Origin: Pseudomonas uvaldensis
Lineage (GTDB): Bacteria > Pseudomonadota > Gammaproteobacteria > Pseudomonadales > Pseudomonadaceae
Length of the DNA: 64,000 nt
Assembly (NCBI RefSeq): GCF_021271205.1
Contig: NZ_JAIWKS010000010.1
Location: forward strand, 124,001-188,000
Reading direction: 5' to 3'
The notes beneath the pieces are model-generated. The model worked only from the letters and a program-made list of their open reading frames with translations. It was not told the origin of the DNA and did not search any database. Each line of letters starts with the position of its first letter. Positions within the stretch are counted from its first letter, which is position 1. The position numbers and the translations under genes were made by a program. This document shows positions 8,403-16,766 of the stretch, piece by piece.

Positions 8403-9574
8403 AACAGCGATTCTCCGGTGTTCAGCGCGGTCCACTTCGCCTCGCCACGATGGTTGATGACGGCGGCCTCGATAAACGCCATTGTGCGCAAACCCGTCTC
8501 GATGCCGGGTACGCCAGGCACGTCGGGCCCTTCGACATGTGCGCGAATGGCACGGGCGAAGTCACCATAGAGGTTGGCCATGGCTTCCAGGTAGCCCTCC
8601 GGGTGCCCGGCCGGCAGGCGCATGCGACGGGTCGCCGCTTCGCATAGCCAGGGCTGACCGACACCACTGCGCAGGATGCGCAGGGGCTGGTCGATGGCGC
8701 GATGGATCAGGCTTGTCGGCTCCTCCTGGCGCCATTCCAGGGCACCTTTATCGCCATAGACACGGACCTTCAGCGGGTTCTCTTCACCCGTGCAGACCTG
8801 GCTGGCAAGCAACACGCCGCTGGCGCCGTCCTGCATCCTGAACAGCATGGCGACGTCGTCATCGAGTTGCCGGCCCGGAACATGGGTGCCCAGCGTGGCG
8901 CAAAGCTCCTGGATCGGCTGGTCCGCGACGAACTCCGCCAGGGAAAACGCATGGGTGCCTATGTCACCGATGCATCCACCCAGCCCGGACCGTGCCGGAT
9001 CGTCGCGCCACTGCGCCTGTTTGTTGCCTTGAGCGGCGAGGTCCTGGCTGAGCCAGCCTTGGGGATACTCGACGAATACTTTGCGCACCTTGCCGATCAC
9101 GCCCGAGCGCACCATCTCACGGGCCTGCCAGACCATGGGATAGCCAAGGTAGGTGTGGGCCAGACCATAGAGGCAGCGGCTGCCTCGCAGATCGTCTTTG
9201 AGCGCCAGCAACTCCTTGAGGTCCAGCGCGGCGGGTTTCTCGCTGAAGACATGGAAGCCGGACTTCAATGCCTGGCTGGCAATCGGGGCATGGAGGTGAT
9301 TGGGCGTGACGATCACCAGCAACTCCATGCGTTGATCCAGGGGCAACATCGCTTCGGCATCAAGCATCTGTTGCCAGTCCTGATAGCAACGGGACCCGGT
9401 CAACCCCAGGGAGGCGCCGGTCTGCCGGTTGTTATGGGCATCGCGGCTGAACGCACCGCACACCAGCTCGAAGCCGCCATCCAGGCCCGCGGCCTGGCGA
9501 TGGGCCCGGCCAATGAATGCGCCCTCTCCACCGCCTACAAAGCCCATTCTTATTTTCCGTGCCACAGGGTTCAT
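8399..9574 (-). CDS. Gfo/Idh/MocA family NAD(P)-dependent oxidoreductase
   Basis: A 391-residue dehydrogenase of the glucose-fructose oxidoreductase / inositol dehydrogenase family. The Rossmann fold starts at residue 10 with GFVGGGEGAFIGRAHR; the family EKP motif, whose Lys is usually catalytic, is at 112-114; and a GDIGTHAFSL segment near residue 200 carries the conserved Asp and His of the active site. It is the first gene of a leftward operon with the TIM-barrel isomerase and probably the MFS permease. A perfect palindrome and a divergent LacI regulator lie directly upstream. Likely substrates are cyclic polyols or sugars such as inositol-like or keto-sugar compounds, but this is inference from family. 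Confidence 0.88.
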   Translation of the reverse strand: MNPVARKIRMGFVGGGEGAFIGRAHRQAAGLDGGFELVCGAFSRDAHNNRQTGASLGLTGSRCYQDWQQMLDAEAMLPLDQRMELLVIVTPNHLHAPIASQALKSGFHVFSEKPAALDLKELLALKDDLRGSRCLYGLAHTYLGYPMVWQAREMVRSGVIGKVRKVFVEYPQGWLSQDLAAQGNKQAQWRDDPARSGLGGCIGDIGTHAFSLAEFVADQPIQELCATLGTHVPGRQLDDDVAMLFRMQDGASGVLLASQVCTGEENPLKVRVYGDKGALEWRQEEPTSLIHRAIDQPLRILRSGVGQPWLCEAATRRMRLPAGHPEGYLEAMANLYGDFARAIRAHVEGPDVPGVPGIETGLRTMAFIEAAVINHRGEAKWTALNTGESLL

Positions 9575-9603
9575 CGCGACGCGCTCATGTTGGAGTTGAT
9601 GAC

Positions 9604-9619
9604 ATGTAACCGGTTACAT
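9604..9619. promoter_or_regulatory. Perfect 16-bp palindrome, probable LacI-family operator
   Basis: ATGTAACCGGTTACAT is perfectly self-complementary and has the central CCGG/CG axis typical of LacI/GalR-type operators (compare E. coli GntR sites). It is 30 bp upstream of the oxidoreductase start and 132 bp upstream of the divergent LacI-type regulator, well placed to control both. Confidence 0.75.
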
Positions 9620-9751
9620 CACGACGAATCTAGGCCCTGTTCTGCGCACTGTCAAACCCGATGCGTGCATGCATGGGCGTTTGTGAGGCGGGCAACCTGC
9701 GGTAAGCTCCTCAGCCGTGTGCCCCATTTGCGGCGCAGTATCGAGGTGCGA

Positions 9752-10774
9752 TTGTCCAACATTCGTGAAGTGGCGCGGCTGGCCGGCGTTTCAGTGGCCA
9801 CAGTGTCCAGAACGCTGAAATCCCCCGAGCGCGTCTTGCCCGAGACTCGGGAAAAGGTCAATGCGGCGGTGGAACAGGCCGGCTATCGACCGAACCTGAT
9901 GGCCGTGCAGTTCCGTTCCCGGCGAACCGGAAACCTGGTGATCCTGGTGCCGAAGATCGCCAACACCTTTTTCGCCCGAGTGATCAGCGGTGCCCAACAG
10001 GCAGCGCAAGCGTCGGGTTATCGATTGCTGTTATGCGACACCCAGGGTCGGGAAGATATCGAGCAGGAATTCGCCGCGCTGGTCTATGCACACCAGGCCG
10101 ATGGGGTGATCCAGTTGCGGGCAAGCGACCCCTTCGTCTCGCTCCCTCCCGGCACCGATGCGCTGCCGCTGGTCAATGCCTGCGAGGTGGTCAAGGACGC
10201 CCCCTACCCGACCATCAGCCTGGACAATCGGGCCGCTGCCCGAGCCATGACCGAACACTTGCTCAGCCTGGGTCACCACCGTATCGGCATCATCAAGGGC
10301 CCGCGTAGCAGTCCCCTGACCCTGGATCGCGTCGCCGGCTATGAAGACGCCTTGCGTCACGCCGGTATCGCCATCGACCCTGGCCTGATCTGCCACGGCG
10401 ACTTCACCCTGAGTGCCGGTTACGAAGGCGCCGGGGTGATGCTGGGGCTGGCCGAGCGGCCCAGTGCGTTGTTTTGCGAGAACGACGAGATGGCCATCGG
10501 CGCCCTCAAGCGCATCAAGCAGATGGGCCTGCGAGTGCCCGAGGATATTTCGCTGGTGGGCTTCGATGACATCCCGTTCGCGGCCTATTGCGACCCGCCG
10601 TTGACCACCATTTCCCAACCGGCCGAGGCTTTTGGTCAGAAGGCGGTGGAGATGTTGATTGCGCGGATAGAGAACAAGCCTGTTGCGCAACGGCATGTGT
10701 TGTTGCCGTTCGAGTTGACGGTGAGGGGCAGCACGGCGCCAGTGGCGAGCGAGCGAACTCCCCCGCCACCATGA
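9752..10774 (+). CDS. LacI/GalR family transcriptional regulator
   Basis: A 340-residue regulator. The N-terminal helix-turn-helix (NIREVARLAGVSVATVSRTL, residues 3-22) is followed by the hinge region and a periplasmic-binding-protein-like effector domain (LVILVPKIANTFFARVISG onward; GFDDIPFAAYCDPPLTTI near the end). The start is TTG at 9752, preceded by GAGGTG (9743-9748) at five bases; upstream codons in the same frame contain no family sequence. It is transcribed divergently from the oxidoreductase operon across the palindrome at 9604 and is the obvious candidate for its local repressor, with a sugar or derivative as inducer. Confidence 0.9.
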   Translation: MSNIREVARLAGVSVATVSRTLKSPERVLPETREKVNAAVEQAGYRPNLMAVQFRSRRTGNLVILVPKIANTFFARVISGAQQAAQASGYRLLLCDTQGREDIEQEFAALVYAHQADGVIQLRASDPFVSLPPGTDALPLVNACEVVKDAPYPTISLDNRAAARAMTEHLLSLGHHRIGIIKGPRSSPLTLDRVAGYEDALRHAGIAIDPGLICHGDFTLSAGYEGAGVMLGLAERPSALFCENDEMAIGALKRIKQMGLRVPEDISLVGFDDIPFAAYCDPPLTTISQPAEAFGQKAVEMLIARIENKPVAQRHVLLPFELTVRGSTAPVASERTPPPP

Positions 10775-10790
10775 TCGGCGCAACCTGCAA

Positions 10791-11885
10791 TCAGGCGAAC
10801 GTCGCCCCTCGGGTATTCACGAACAGCGAATACAGCGAGTGACTGCCGGCCATAAACAACCGGTTACCCTCTCGCCCGCCGAAGCAGACGTTGGGGCAGC
10901 GCTCGGGCAGTGAGATGTGCCCGATGGCCTTGCCATCGGGGTTGAACACCCGCACACCATCGAGCTTTTCCAGGTCGGCCTTGGGGTCGCCGTTGCCGCC
11001 CCAGCCGCACCAGAGGTTGCCACTCTCGTCGCACTTGATCCCATCGATGGCGGCGTAATCCAGGCCTTCGATGTGCTTGCGCCGTTCGCCCAGGGAGCCG
11101 TCGTCCTTGACGGTAATCGCCCAGATCAAACGGTTGGGCTTGGCCCGCCCCTCCACCACATAAAGGGTCTTCTCGTCCGGAGAGAAACACAGGCCGTTCG
11201 GTCCCGCCAGGTCGTCGATCACCCGGCTGACCTTGCCGGTTTCGCCGTCGATGCGATACACCGCGTGGGGTTGGGCAGGCGTGACCTTGTGCCCTTCGTA
11301 ATTGTTGCCGGTCTGGAACGGTGGGTCGGTGAACCAGACCGAACCGTCCCGCTTGCAGACGATGTCGTTGGGTGAGTTGAAGGGCTTGCCCTCGAAACTG
11401 TCCGCCAATACGGTGATGCTACCGTTGTGCTCGGTGCGGGTAACGCGCCGGCCCTCGCTCGACGTCGTAGAGCCCTCGCAAACCAACAGCCGCCCCTGGC
11501 GATCGCGGCACATGCCATTGGAGAAATTGGCATGCTCGCGGTACACCGACAGGCCGCCGGTGACTTCATCCCAACGCACGATGCGGTTGTTGGGAATATC
11601 GCTGACCAGGAGATAGCGACCGTCGCCAATCCACACCGGCCCCTCCGCCCAGCGCAGGCCGGTGGCGAGTTTTTCCACGCTGGCGTTGAAAATGCGCAGG
11701 TCCATGAAGCTGGGGTCGAGGATGTTGACCAATGGATCCGGATAACGCTGGCTCAGCGGTTCTGCCTGGGCGAACCCCGGCAGATTGCCCAGAGTGGTGG
11801 CCGCCGCCGAAACCACCAGGGATTTTTTCAGGAATACCCGGCGGCCCTGATCGGCAGCGGTTGCAGTTTGCGAAGCATCCATCAT
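10791..11885 (-). CDS. SMP-30/gluconolactonase-type protein with Tat signal
   Basis: A 364-residue protein of the SMP-30/gluconolactonase/LRE-like beta-propeller family, calcium-dependent lactone hydrolases. The N-terminus has a twin-arginine signal (GRRVFLKK, then a hydrophobic region ending near GFAQA), so it is probably exported folded to the periplasm. Family segments include LRWAEGPVW with the metal-binding Glu, FNSPNDIV, VWFTDPPF, GPNGLCFSPDEKTLYV and DGIKCDESGNLW with the second metal ligands. GGAG lies seven bases before the ATG at 11885. It converges on the LacI regulator gene with a 16-bp gap. A periplasmic sugar-lactone step connected with the adjacent sugar module is plausible but not shown. 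Confidence 0.88.
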   Translation of the reverse strand: MMDASQTATAADQGRRVFLKKSLVVSAAATTLGNLPGFAQAEPLSQRYPDPLVNILDPSFMDLRIFNASVEKLATGLRWAEGPVWIGDGRYLLVSDIPNNRIVRWDEVTGGLSVYREHANFSNGMCRDRQGRLLVCEGSTTSSEGRRVTRTEHNGSITVLADSFEGKPFNSPNDIVCKRDGSVWFTDPPFQTGNNYEGHKVTPAQPHAVYRIDGETGKVSRVIDDLAGPNGLCFSPDEKTLYVVEGRAKPNRLIWAITVKDDGSLGERRKHIEGLDYAAIDGIKCDESGNLWCGWGGNGDPKADLEKLDGVRVFNPDGKAIGHISLPERCPNVCFGGREGNRLFMAGSHSLYSLFVNTRGATFA

Positions 11886-11945
11886 GACTTTCTCCGTTAG
11901 TTATTATTGGACGGGGACGACAGTTTTACTACGTGATAAGACATC

Positions 11946-12103
11946 GTACAAGAATATGTTTTCGGTACACTTTTAAAAGAAAGCGCACAGGACCAGTCCT
12001 GCCTTACGATCATGAAAAGCCCTTGATTCAGCGCTTTGCCTGACTTGTTCCTCTTCGCGGGATACGGTACAAACTCAGACAAGTTGTACGACCACAATAT
12101 AAA
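11946..12103. promoter_or_regulatory. Divergent promoter region with repeated GTACAA motifs
   Basis: The 273-bp gap between the lactonase and the DMT transporter genes contains GTACAA at 11946-11951, GGTAC at 11964-11968, and an exact inverted pair GTACAA-N11-TTGTAC at 12067-12089. The latter overlaps a plausible rightward promoter, CAGACA (12076-12081), 16-bp spacer, TATAAA (12098-12103). This looks like an operator for an unidentified regulator that may act on both genes. Confidence 0.45.
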
Positions 12104-12158
12104 AATATTTGATCGAAGCCCCTTTTGGCTTCGGCGACTTGTCTTGGGAACACCTGCC

Positions 12159-13124
12159 ATGACCCGCTCCAGCGCACTACCGGATATCCCCACTCCGCTT
12201 CCCCGCCATCTCGCGGTGCTTGTCCTGTTATGCATGGGCTGCGCCTTTGCCGGTAACCATGTCGCGGCACGGGTCGCATTCGACGACGGGGCCGGCGTGT
12301 TGCTGGCGATCCTGATGCGCTCGGGCGGAACGCTGTTGGTGCTGGCCATGATGGTGCTGTGGCAACGGCAGAACCTGCGTCTGCCAGCAGGAGCCTGGCG
12401 CTGGCAATTGACGCTGGGCCTGTTGATCGGCGCCCAGAGCCTGTGTCTTTATTCGGCGGTGGCGAGGGTGCCGGTGGCGCTGGCGCTGCTGGTGGCCAAT
12501 GTCTTTCCGATCCTGCTGGCCTTATTGACTTGGGCACTGGGTGGGCCCCGCCCGACCGTACGCACCGCCGCGTTGATGGGGATGATTCTCGTGGGCCTGG
12601 TCTTCGTGCTGGAGGTGCCGACCCGGCTATCGTCCGAGCAAAGCGTCGGCCCGCAATGGCTGCTGGGGGTGTGCCTGGCGTTCTGCGCCGCCTGCGTATT
12701 CGCCTGCGCGCTGTGGATCACCGATCACAAGTTGTCCCAAGCGCACGGTTCCGTGCGCAGCCTGCTGACGATTGCCATCGTATTCAGCAGCGTCAACCTT
12801 GCCGGCCTGACCGGCGCCCTTCCCGGTGGTTTCGACCTGCCGGCCACCAGCACCGGTTGGTTCGCCCTGGCGACCCTGGTCGTACTCTATGGCACCGGCT
12901 TCATCGTGCTGTTCATCTCCATCCCCCGTCTGGACATGCCGCGCAATGCCCCGGTGATGAACATCGAACCGCTGGCGACCCTGCTGATCGGCTGGCTGGT
13001 GCTGGATCAGATGCTCAACCCGGGCCAGGTGCTCGGTGGCGCTATTGTGGTGACTGGGATTGTGATGTTGACTTATCGCAAGACCAAGCGTGTCGAGGCC
13101 GCGGTGGCTGATGCCACGGACTGA
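12159..13124 (+). CDS. DMT-superfamily (EamA) transporter
   Basis: A 321-residue inner-membrane protein with about ten hydrophobic segments and the two-fold EamA repeat of drug/metabolite exporters. The first repeat begins LAVLVLLCMGCAFAGNHVAARV and contains RSGGTLLVLAM; the second ends with NIEPLATLLIGWLVL and GGAIVVTGIVML, the usual closing helices. The start at ATG 12159 fits the usual N-terminal length; upstream in-frame ATG codons overlap the promoter-like region. Substrates of EamA proteins cannot be predicted. It is divergent from the lactonase gene. Confidence 0.85.
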   Translation: MTRSSALPDIPTPLPRHLAVLVLLCMGCAFAGNHVAARVAFDDGAGVLLAILMRSGGTLLVLAMMVLWQRQNLRLPAGAWRWQLTLGLLIGAQSLCLYSAVARVPVALALLVANVFPILLALLTWALGGPRPTVRTAALMGMILVGLVFVLEVPTRLSSEQSVGPQWLLGVCLAFCAACVFACALWITDHKLSQAHGSVRSLLTIAIVFSSVNLAGLTGALPGGFDLPATSTGWFALATLVVLYGTGFIVLFISIPRLDMPRNAPVMNIEPLATLLIGWLVLDQMLNPGQVLGGAIVVTGIVMLTYRKTKRVEAAVADATD

Positions 13125-13141
13125 AGGCTGAAGCTGAATCC

Positions 13142-13276
13142 GTAGGAGCAAGGCTTGCCCGCGATGCTGACGAGGGGATTTCCCGGGAGACCGAGGTGTC
13201 TTCATCGCGGGCAAGCCTTGCTCCCACAGAGCCTTGTTCCAGCAGAGCCTTGCGCTTACAGGACCTTGTTCTCACA
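13142..13276. repeat. REP doublet with trailing 16-bp degenerate repeats
   Basis: Inverted arms at 13142-13165 and 13204-13228 share the core GAGCAAGGCTTGCCCGCGAT. The second arm is followed by three degenerate 16-bp copies of its outer end (GAGCCTTGTTCCAGCA, GAGCCTTGCGCTTACA, GGACCTTGTTCTCACA) to 13276. The remaining sequence to 13434 shows no gene that I recognise. Confidence 0.88.
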
Positions 13277-13434
13277 GTACTTTCAGCTCAGCAGCCTCTG
13301 CCGCTTTGAAACTTGTTTTCAAACCCAAAGTCCTAGCTCAGCCCTGAAACCTCGCCTGTCGATAGCGATGCGTTTTCCGGTGGGTCGGCGCCAGTCCTGG
13401 CGCCCAGGCATTTTCCTCCTGAGCCGTTCGCATC

Positions 13435-14295
13435 ATGCGCCACACTGTTCGCTCCTGCCGTTTCGTTTCGCTCTGCTTCATCCCCTTGTTTGCGTTGTTC
13501 ACCAGCCCGGCCCATGCCCGAGGCGAAGGGCAATTGGTGGACGCCATCAATGACTACCGCAGCCAATCCCGTCGTTGTGAATGGCGCACCGTGCGTGCTT
13601 CCAGGCCACTGGTGCTGCGCTCGCGCCTGGCCTTGCCTATCGGCTTTCGCGGCGGCCTGCGCGAAGCCCTCAAGGACGCCGGCTATCAGGCCCAGACTGT
13701 GCGCAGCATCCGCCTGACCGATGCGCGGGATGCTGAGGAAGCGTTCGAGATGCTGGCGGATGAGCATTGCTCGACGCTGCTGGACAGCCAGTATGCGGAT
13801 ATCGGCGTCAATCGGGTCGGCGATCAGTGGCGAGTGGTCCTGGCGCAGCCCATGGGTGGCGCTCCGGTAAGCGACGCCTCCTCGACGGGCAAGTCGTTGC
13901 TGGCCCAGGTCAATGCGGCGAGGGCCCAGTCCCGCTTGTGCGGGCGCCAACGCTTCGCCGCCGCCCGGCCCCTGAGTTGGAACGCGGCACTGGGAACCGC
14001 AGCCCAGGGACACAGCCGGGCAATGGCCCGCGGCAATTATTTCGCCCACCGCGACCCGGACGGCCGCTCCGTCGCCGACCGTGCCAAGAGTGCCGGTTAT
14101 CGTGGTCGAAAATTTGGCGAAAACATCGCCGCCGGCCAAGGCTCACCGAACCAGGCCATGCGGGATTGGCTGGCGAGCCCAGGACATTGCGCCAACCTCA
14201 TGAACCCGATGTTCACTCAGATGGGCGCCGCATACGCCACCGAGTCAGACAGCGACGCAGGGATCTACTGGACGATGGTGTTTGGCGCGCCGTGA
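13435..14295 (+). CDS. Exported CAP (SCP/PR-1) domain protein with degenerate N-terminal duplicate
   Basis: A 286-residue secreted protein: a signal peptide (hydrophobic LCFIPLFALFTS, cleavage near AHA-RG, residues 27-29), then two related segments. The C-terminal segment (about 150-286) is a typical bacterial CAP domain, with SLLAQVNAARAQSR, ALGTAAQGHS, NYFAHRDPDG, KFGENIAAGQ, WLASPGHCANLMNP and YWTMVFG, carrying the conserved His and Glu residues of the CAP cavity. The N-terminal segment (31-145) repeats the outline (QLVDAINDYRSQSRRC, EALKDAGY, DEHCSTLLDSQYADIGV, WRVVLAQP) but lacks the FAH and GEN motifs. It is probably periplasmic or secreted; its role is unknown. Confidence 0.85.
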   Translation: MRHTVRSCRFVSLCFIPLFALFTSPAHARGEGQLVDAINDYRSQSRRCEWRTVRASRPLVLRSRLALPIGFRGGLREALKDAGYQAQTVRSIRLTDARDAEEAFEMLADEHCSTLLDSQYADIGVNRVGDQWRVVLAQPMGGAPVSDASSTGKSLLAQVNAARAQSRLCGRQRFAAARPLSWNAALGTAAQGHSRAMARGNYFAHRDPDGRSVADRAKSAGYRGRKFGENIAAGQGSPNQAMRDWLASPGHCANLMNPMFTQMGAAYATESDSDAGIYWTMVFGAP

Positions 14296-14323
14296 AATGG
14301 TGTCCTCACGGCCCCGGGCTGGA

Positions 14324-14857
14324 TCAGAAGTGAATCTCTCCCGCCGGCACCACATCGACCCGTGACACCGCGCCGCTAAGGCGGCCCAGACGGTTGTTGT
14401 GGTTGGCGATGATCTGCTCCGCCGCCAGGCTACCGTTGTCCACGGTGGAGTGGGCATCGGCAGCCAGGACCACGTCGTACCCCAAGGCATGGGCCTGGCG
14501 CACCGTCGCGTTGACGCAGTAGTCGGTCTGTAGGCCGCAGATCACCAGGCGATCGATACCCCGGGCTTGCAGCAACGGTTGCAGGTCGGTCTGGTAGAAG
14601 GCATCCGGCGTGGTCTTGCGCACGCTCAGGTCATCCGCCGCGGTCAGCAGGCCGTCGGCCAGTTGCCAGGCGGCGGAGCCATACAGCAGCGAGCCTTGCA
14701 GCTCCTCGTGCTGGATCAGGATCACCGGCACGCCAACGGCCCTGGCTTTGGCGCTGAGGTCGTTGATGGTCCGGATCACGCGTTGGCTTTCGAAGCATTC
14801 CTCCTCGCCGGAGCACAGTGCGCTCTGGACGTCGATGATCAGCAATGCGCTATTCAT
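14324..14857 (-). CDS. Isochorismatase-family cysteine hydrolase
   Basis: A 177-residue hydrolase of the isochorismatase/nicotinamidase superfamily. The catalytic triad can be placed as D9 (ALLIIDVQ), K81 (VRKTTPDAF) and C114 (ICGLQTDYCVNATVRQA). The start is ATG 14857, which has AGGGAG just upstream; a longer reading begins at 14878 without support. It is 17 bp downstream of, and on the same strand as, the gamma-glutamyltransferase gene, so the two may be co-transcribed. Members hydrolyse amide or ether bonds in many small molecules, so the specific substrate is unknown. Confidence 0.87.
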   Translation of the reverse strand: MNSALLIIDVQSALCSGEEECFESQRVIRTINDLSAKARAVGVPVILIQHEELQGSLLYGSAAWQLADGLLTAADDLSVRKTTPDAFYQTDLQPLLQARGIDRLVICGLQTDYCVNATVRQAHALGYDVVLAADAHSTVDNGSLAAEQIIANHNNRLGRLSGAVSRVDVVPAGEIHF

Positions 14858-14874
14858 GGTGCTCCCTCTGCAAC

Positions 14875-16602
14875 TCAATATCCCAACGATAACCCGGTGT
14901 TGCGGCGTGGGTCGTTGGCACCGTAGAAACGGTTCTTGCCCACCGGCTTTCCGCCCAGCGACGGAGCCCCCACCAGGATCGCGGCAATGTGGTTCGGATC
15001 CTGGGGGCCGGCGAACTTATGCCCCCAGCTCTCAAGGATTTTACGAGTGTCGGGGCTCGCCGCGAAGGTTTCCAGATTGGTCTCCTCGGGCATCCACTGT
15101 TGATGGAAACGCGGGGCGTCAACCGCTTCCTGCAAGTTCATGCCGTAGTCGATCACGTTGAGGATGGTCAGCAATGTCGCAGTGATGATGCGGCTGCCGC
15201 CCGGCGTTCCCACCACCATCACGGTCTTGCCGTCCTTGGTGACGATGGTCGGGCTCATGGACGACAACGGCGCCTTGCCCGGGGCGATGGCGTTGGCTTC
15301 GCCTTGCACAAGACCGTACATGTTCGGCACGCCGACCTTGGCCGTGAAGTCGTCCATTTCGTCGTTGAGGATCACACCGGTCTTGCTCGCCATCACACCG
15401 GCGCCGAACCAGTCGTTGAGGGTGTAGGTGACCGAAACCGCGTTGCCCCACTGGTCGACGATGGAATAGTGAGTGGTATTGCTGCCCTCGTGAGGCGCCA
15501 CGCCGGGTTTGATCTTCTGCGAATCCCCGGCCTTTTGCGGTTCGATGGCGGCGCGCAGTTTGGCGGCGTATTGCTTGTCCAGCAGATGATCGATGGGGTT
15601 CTGCACGAAGTCCGGGTCACCCAGGTAGCTGTTGCGATCCACGTAGGCGTGGCGCATGGCTTCGATCTGGTAGTGCATGGCCTGGGCCGAATGGAAGCCC
15701 AGGTCCTTCATCGGATAGCCGTCGAGGATATTCATGATCTGGCACAGCACCACCCCGCCGGAACTGGGGGGCGGGGCCGAAACGATGTGGTAACCACGGT
15801 AATCGCATTCCACTGGCGCCAGCTCGCGGGTCTTGTATTTGTCCAGGTCGGCCTGGGTAATGATGCCTTTGTTGGCCTGGCTGGAGGTGACCAGCGCATC
15901 GGCGACCCAGCCTTTGTAGAAGCCATCGGCGCCCTTGGCCGAGATCTCCCGAAGGGTCCGGGCGAGGTCCTTTTGCACCAGTTTCTGGCCGACCTGCATC
16001 GGCTCGCCGTTGTGCAGGAAGATCGCGCCGGAGTCGCGCATGTCTTTCTTGAACACATCGGTGGCGGTTTCCAGCAGGTCCACATCGCCCTGTTCCAGGG
16101 TGAAGCCTTCCTCGGCCAGACGGATCGCCGGGGCGATGAGTTCGGCGCGGGGCTTGCTGCCGTACTTCTTCAACGCCAGTTCCATGCCGGAAACGGTGCC
16201 GGGCACCCCGACCGCCAAGTGTCCGCGAGTGCTCAGATCAGGGATGACATTGCCATCCTTGTCCAGGTACATGTCGGCCGTGGCCGCCAGCGGCGCTTTT
16301 TCGCGGAAATCCAGGAATGTCTTGCGCCCATCGGCCAGTTGCAGGGTCATGAAACCACCACCGCCCAGGTTACCCGCCGCCGGATACACCACTGCCAGGG
16401 CATACCCCACCGCCACCGCCGCATCCACGGCATTGCCACCGTTCTTGAGCACGTCGACGCCCACGTGGGTGGCCAGATGCTGAGCCGTGACCACCATGCC
16501 GTTTTCGGCGGCGACCGGCGCCTGGGAGGCGGCTTGCACGTAGAAACAGCTGAGGGTCAGGGAGGTGGCCAGAAGGGTTCGGGCAAGGCATTCGAACTTC
16601 AT
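14875..16602 (-). CDS. ggt: Gamma-glutamyltransferase
   Basis: A 575-residue periplasmic gamma-glutamyltranspeptidase precursor that hydrolyses or transfers the gamma-glutamyl group of glutathione and related compounds. It starts at ATG 16602 with a signal peptide (ARTLLATSLTLSCFYVQA). The large-subunit motif GGNAVDAAVAVGYALAV and GNLGGGGFM are present. Autocatalytic cleavage should occur before the Thr at about residue 376 in GSNTTHYSIVDQWGNAVS, making that Thr the nucleophile. SPTIVTKDGK and GTPGGSRIIT near the C-terminus are typical of the small subunit. Length and domain order are complete. It may form an operon with the downstream cysteine hydrolase. Confidence 0.95.
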   Translation of the reverse strand: MKFECLARTLLATSLTLSCFYVQAASQAPVAAENGMVVTAQHLATHVGVDVLKNGGNAVDAAVAVGYALAVVYPAAGNLGGGGFMTLQLADGRKTFLDFREKAPLAATADMYLDKDGNVIPDLSTRGHLAVGVPGTVSGMELALKKYGSKPRAELIAPAIRLAEEGFTLEQGDVDLLETATDVFKKDMRDSGAIFLHNGEPMQVGQKLVQKDLARTLREISAKGADGFYKGWVADALVTSSQANKGIITQADLDKYKTRELAPVECDYRGYHIVSAPPPSSGGVVLCQIMNILDGYPMKDLGFHSAQAMHYQIEAMRHAYVDRNSYLGDPDFVQNPIDHLLDKQYAAKLRAAIEPQKAGDSQKIKPGVAPHEGSNTTHYSIVDQWGNAVSVTYTLNDWFGAGVMASKTGVILNDEMDDFTAKVGVPNMYGLVQGEANAIAPGKAPLSSMSPTIVTKDGKTVMVVGTPGGSRIITATLLTILNVIDYGMNLQEAVDAPRFHQQWMPEETNLETFAASPDTRKILESWGHKFAGPQDPNHIAAILVGAPSLGGKPVGKNRFYGANDPRRNTGLSLGY

Positions 16603-16766
16603 GAGTCGGTCTCTTCTTGTTTTTAATAGGTCACGGATCGCATCAAGAGCATCAGGCAGTATGGCTTGGTTTACGTAATCCGCCCGTTCGCGGTTGATCG
16701 CATGACGCCACCCTAACCTTTGGGATAGGCTCTGGCGGATCACTTTCACGTATAAGGACATCACCG

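Noticed and set aside
8702..9751. N-terminal extension of the LacI regulator frame back to 8702
   Set aside because: It is antisense to the Gfo/Idh/MocA gene; the helix-turn-helix begins right after TTG 9752 with a good ribosome-binding site.
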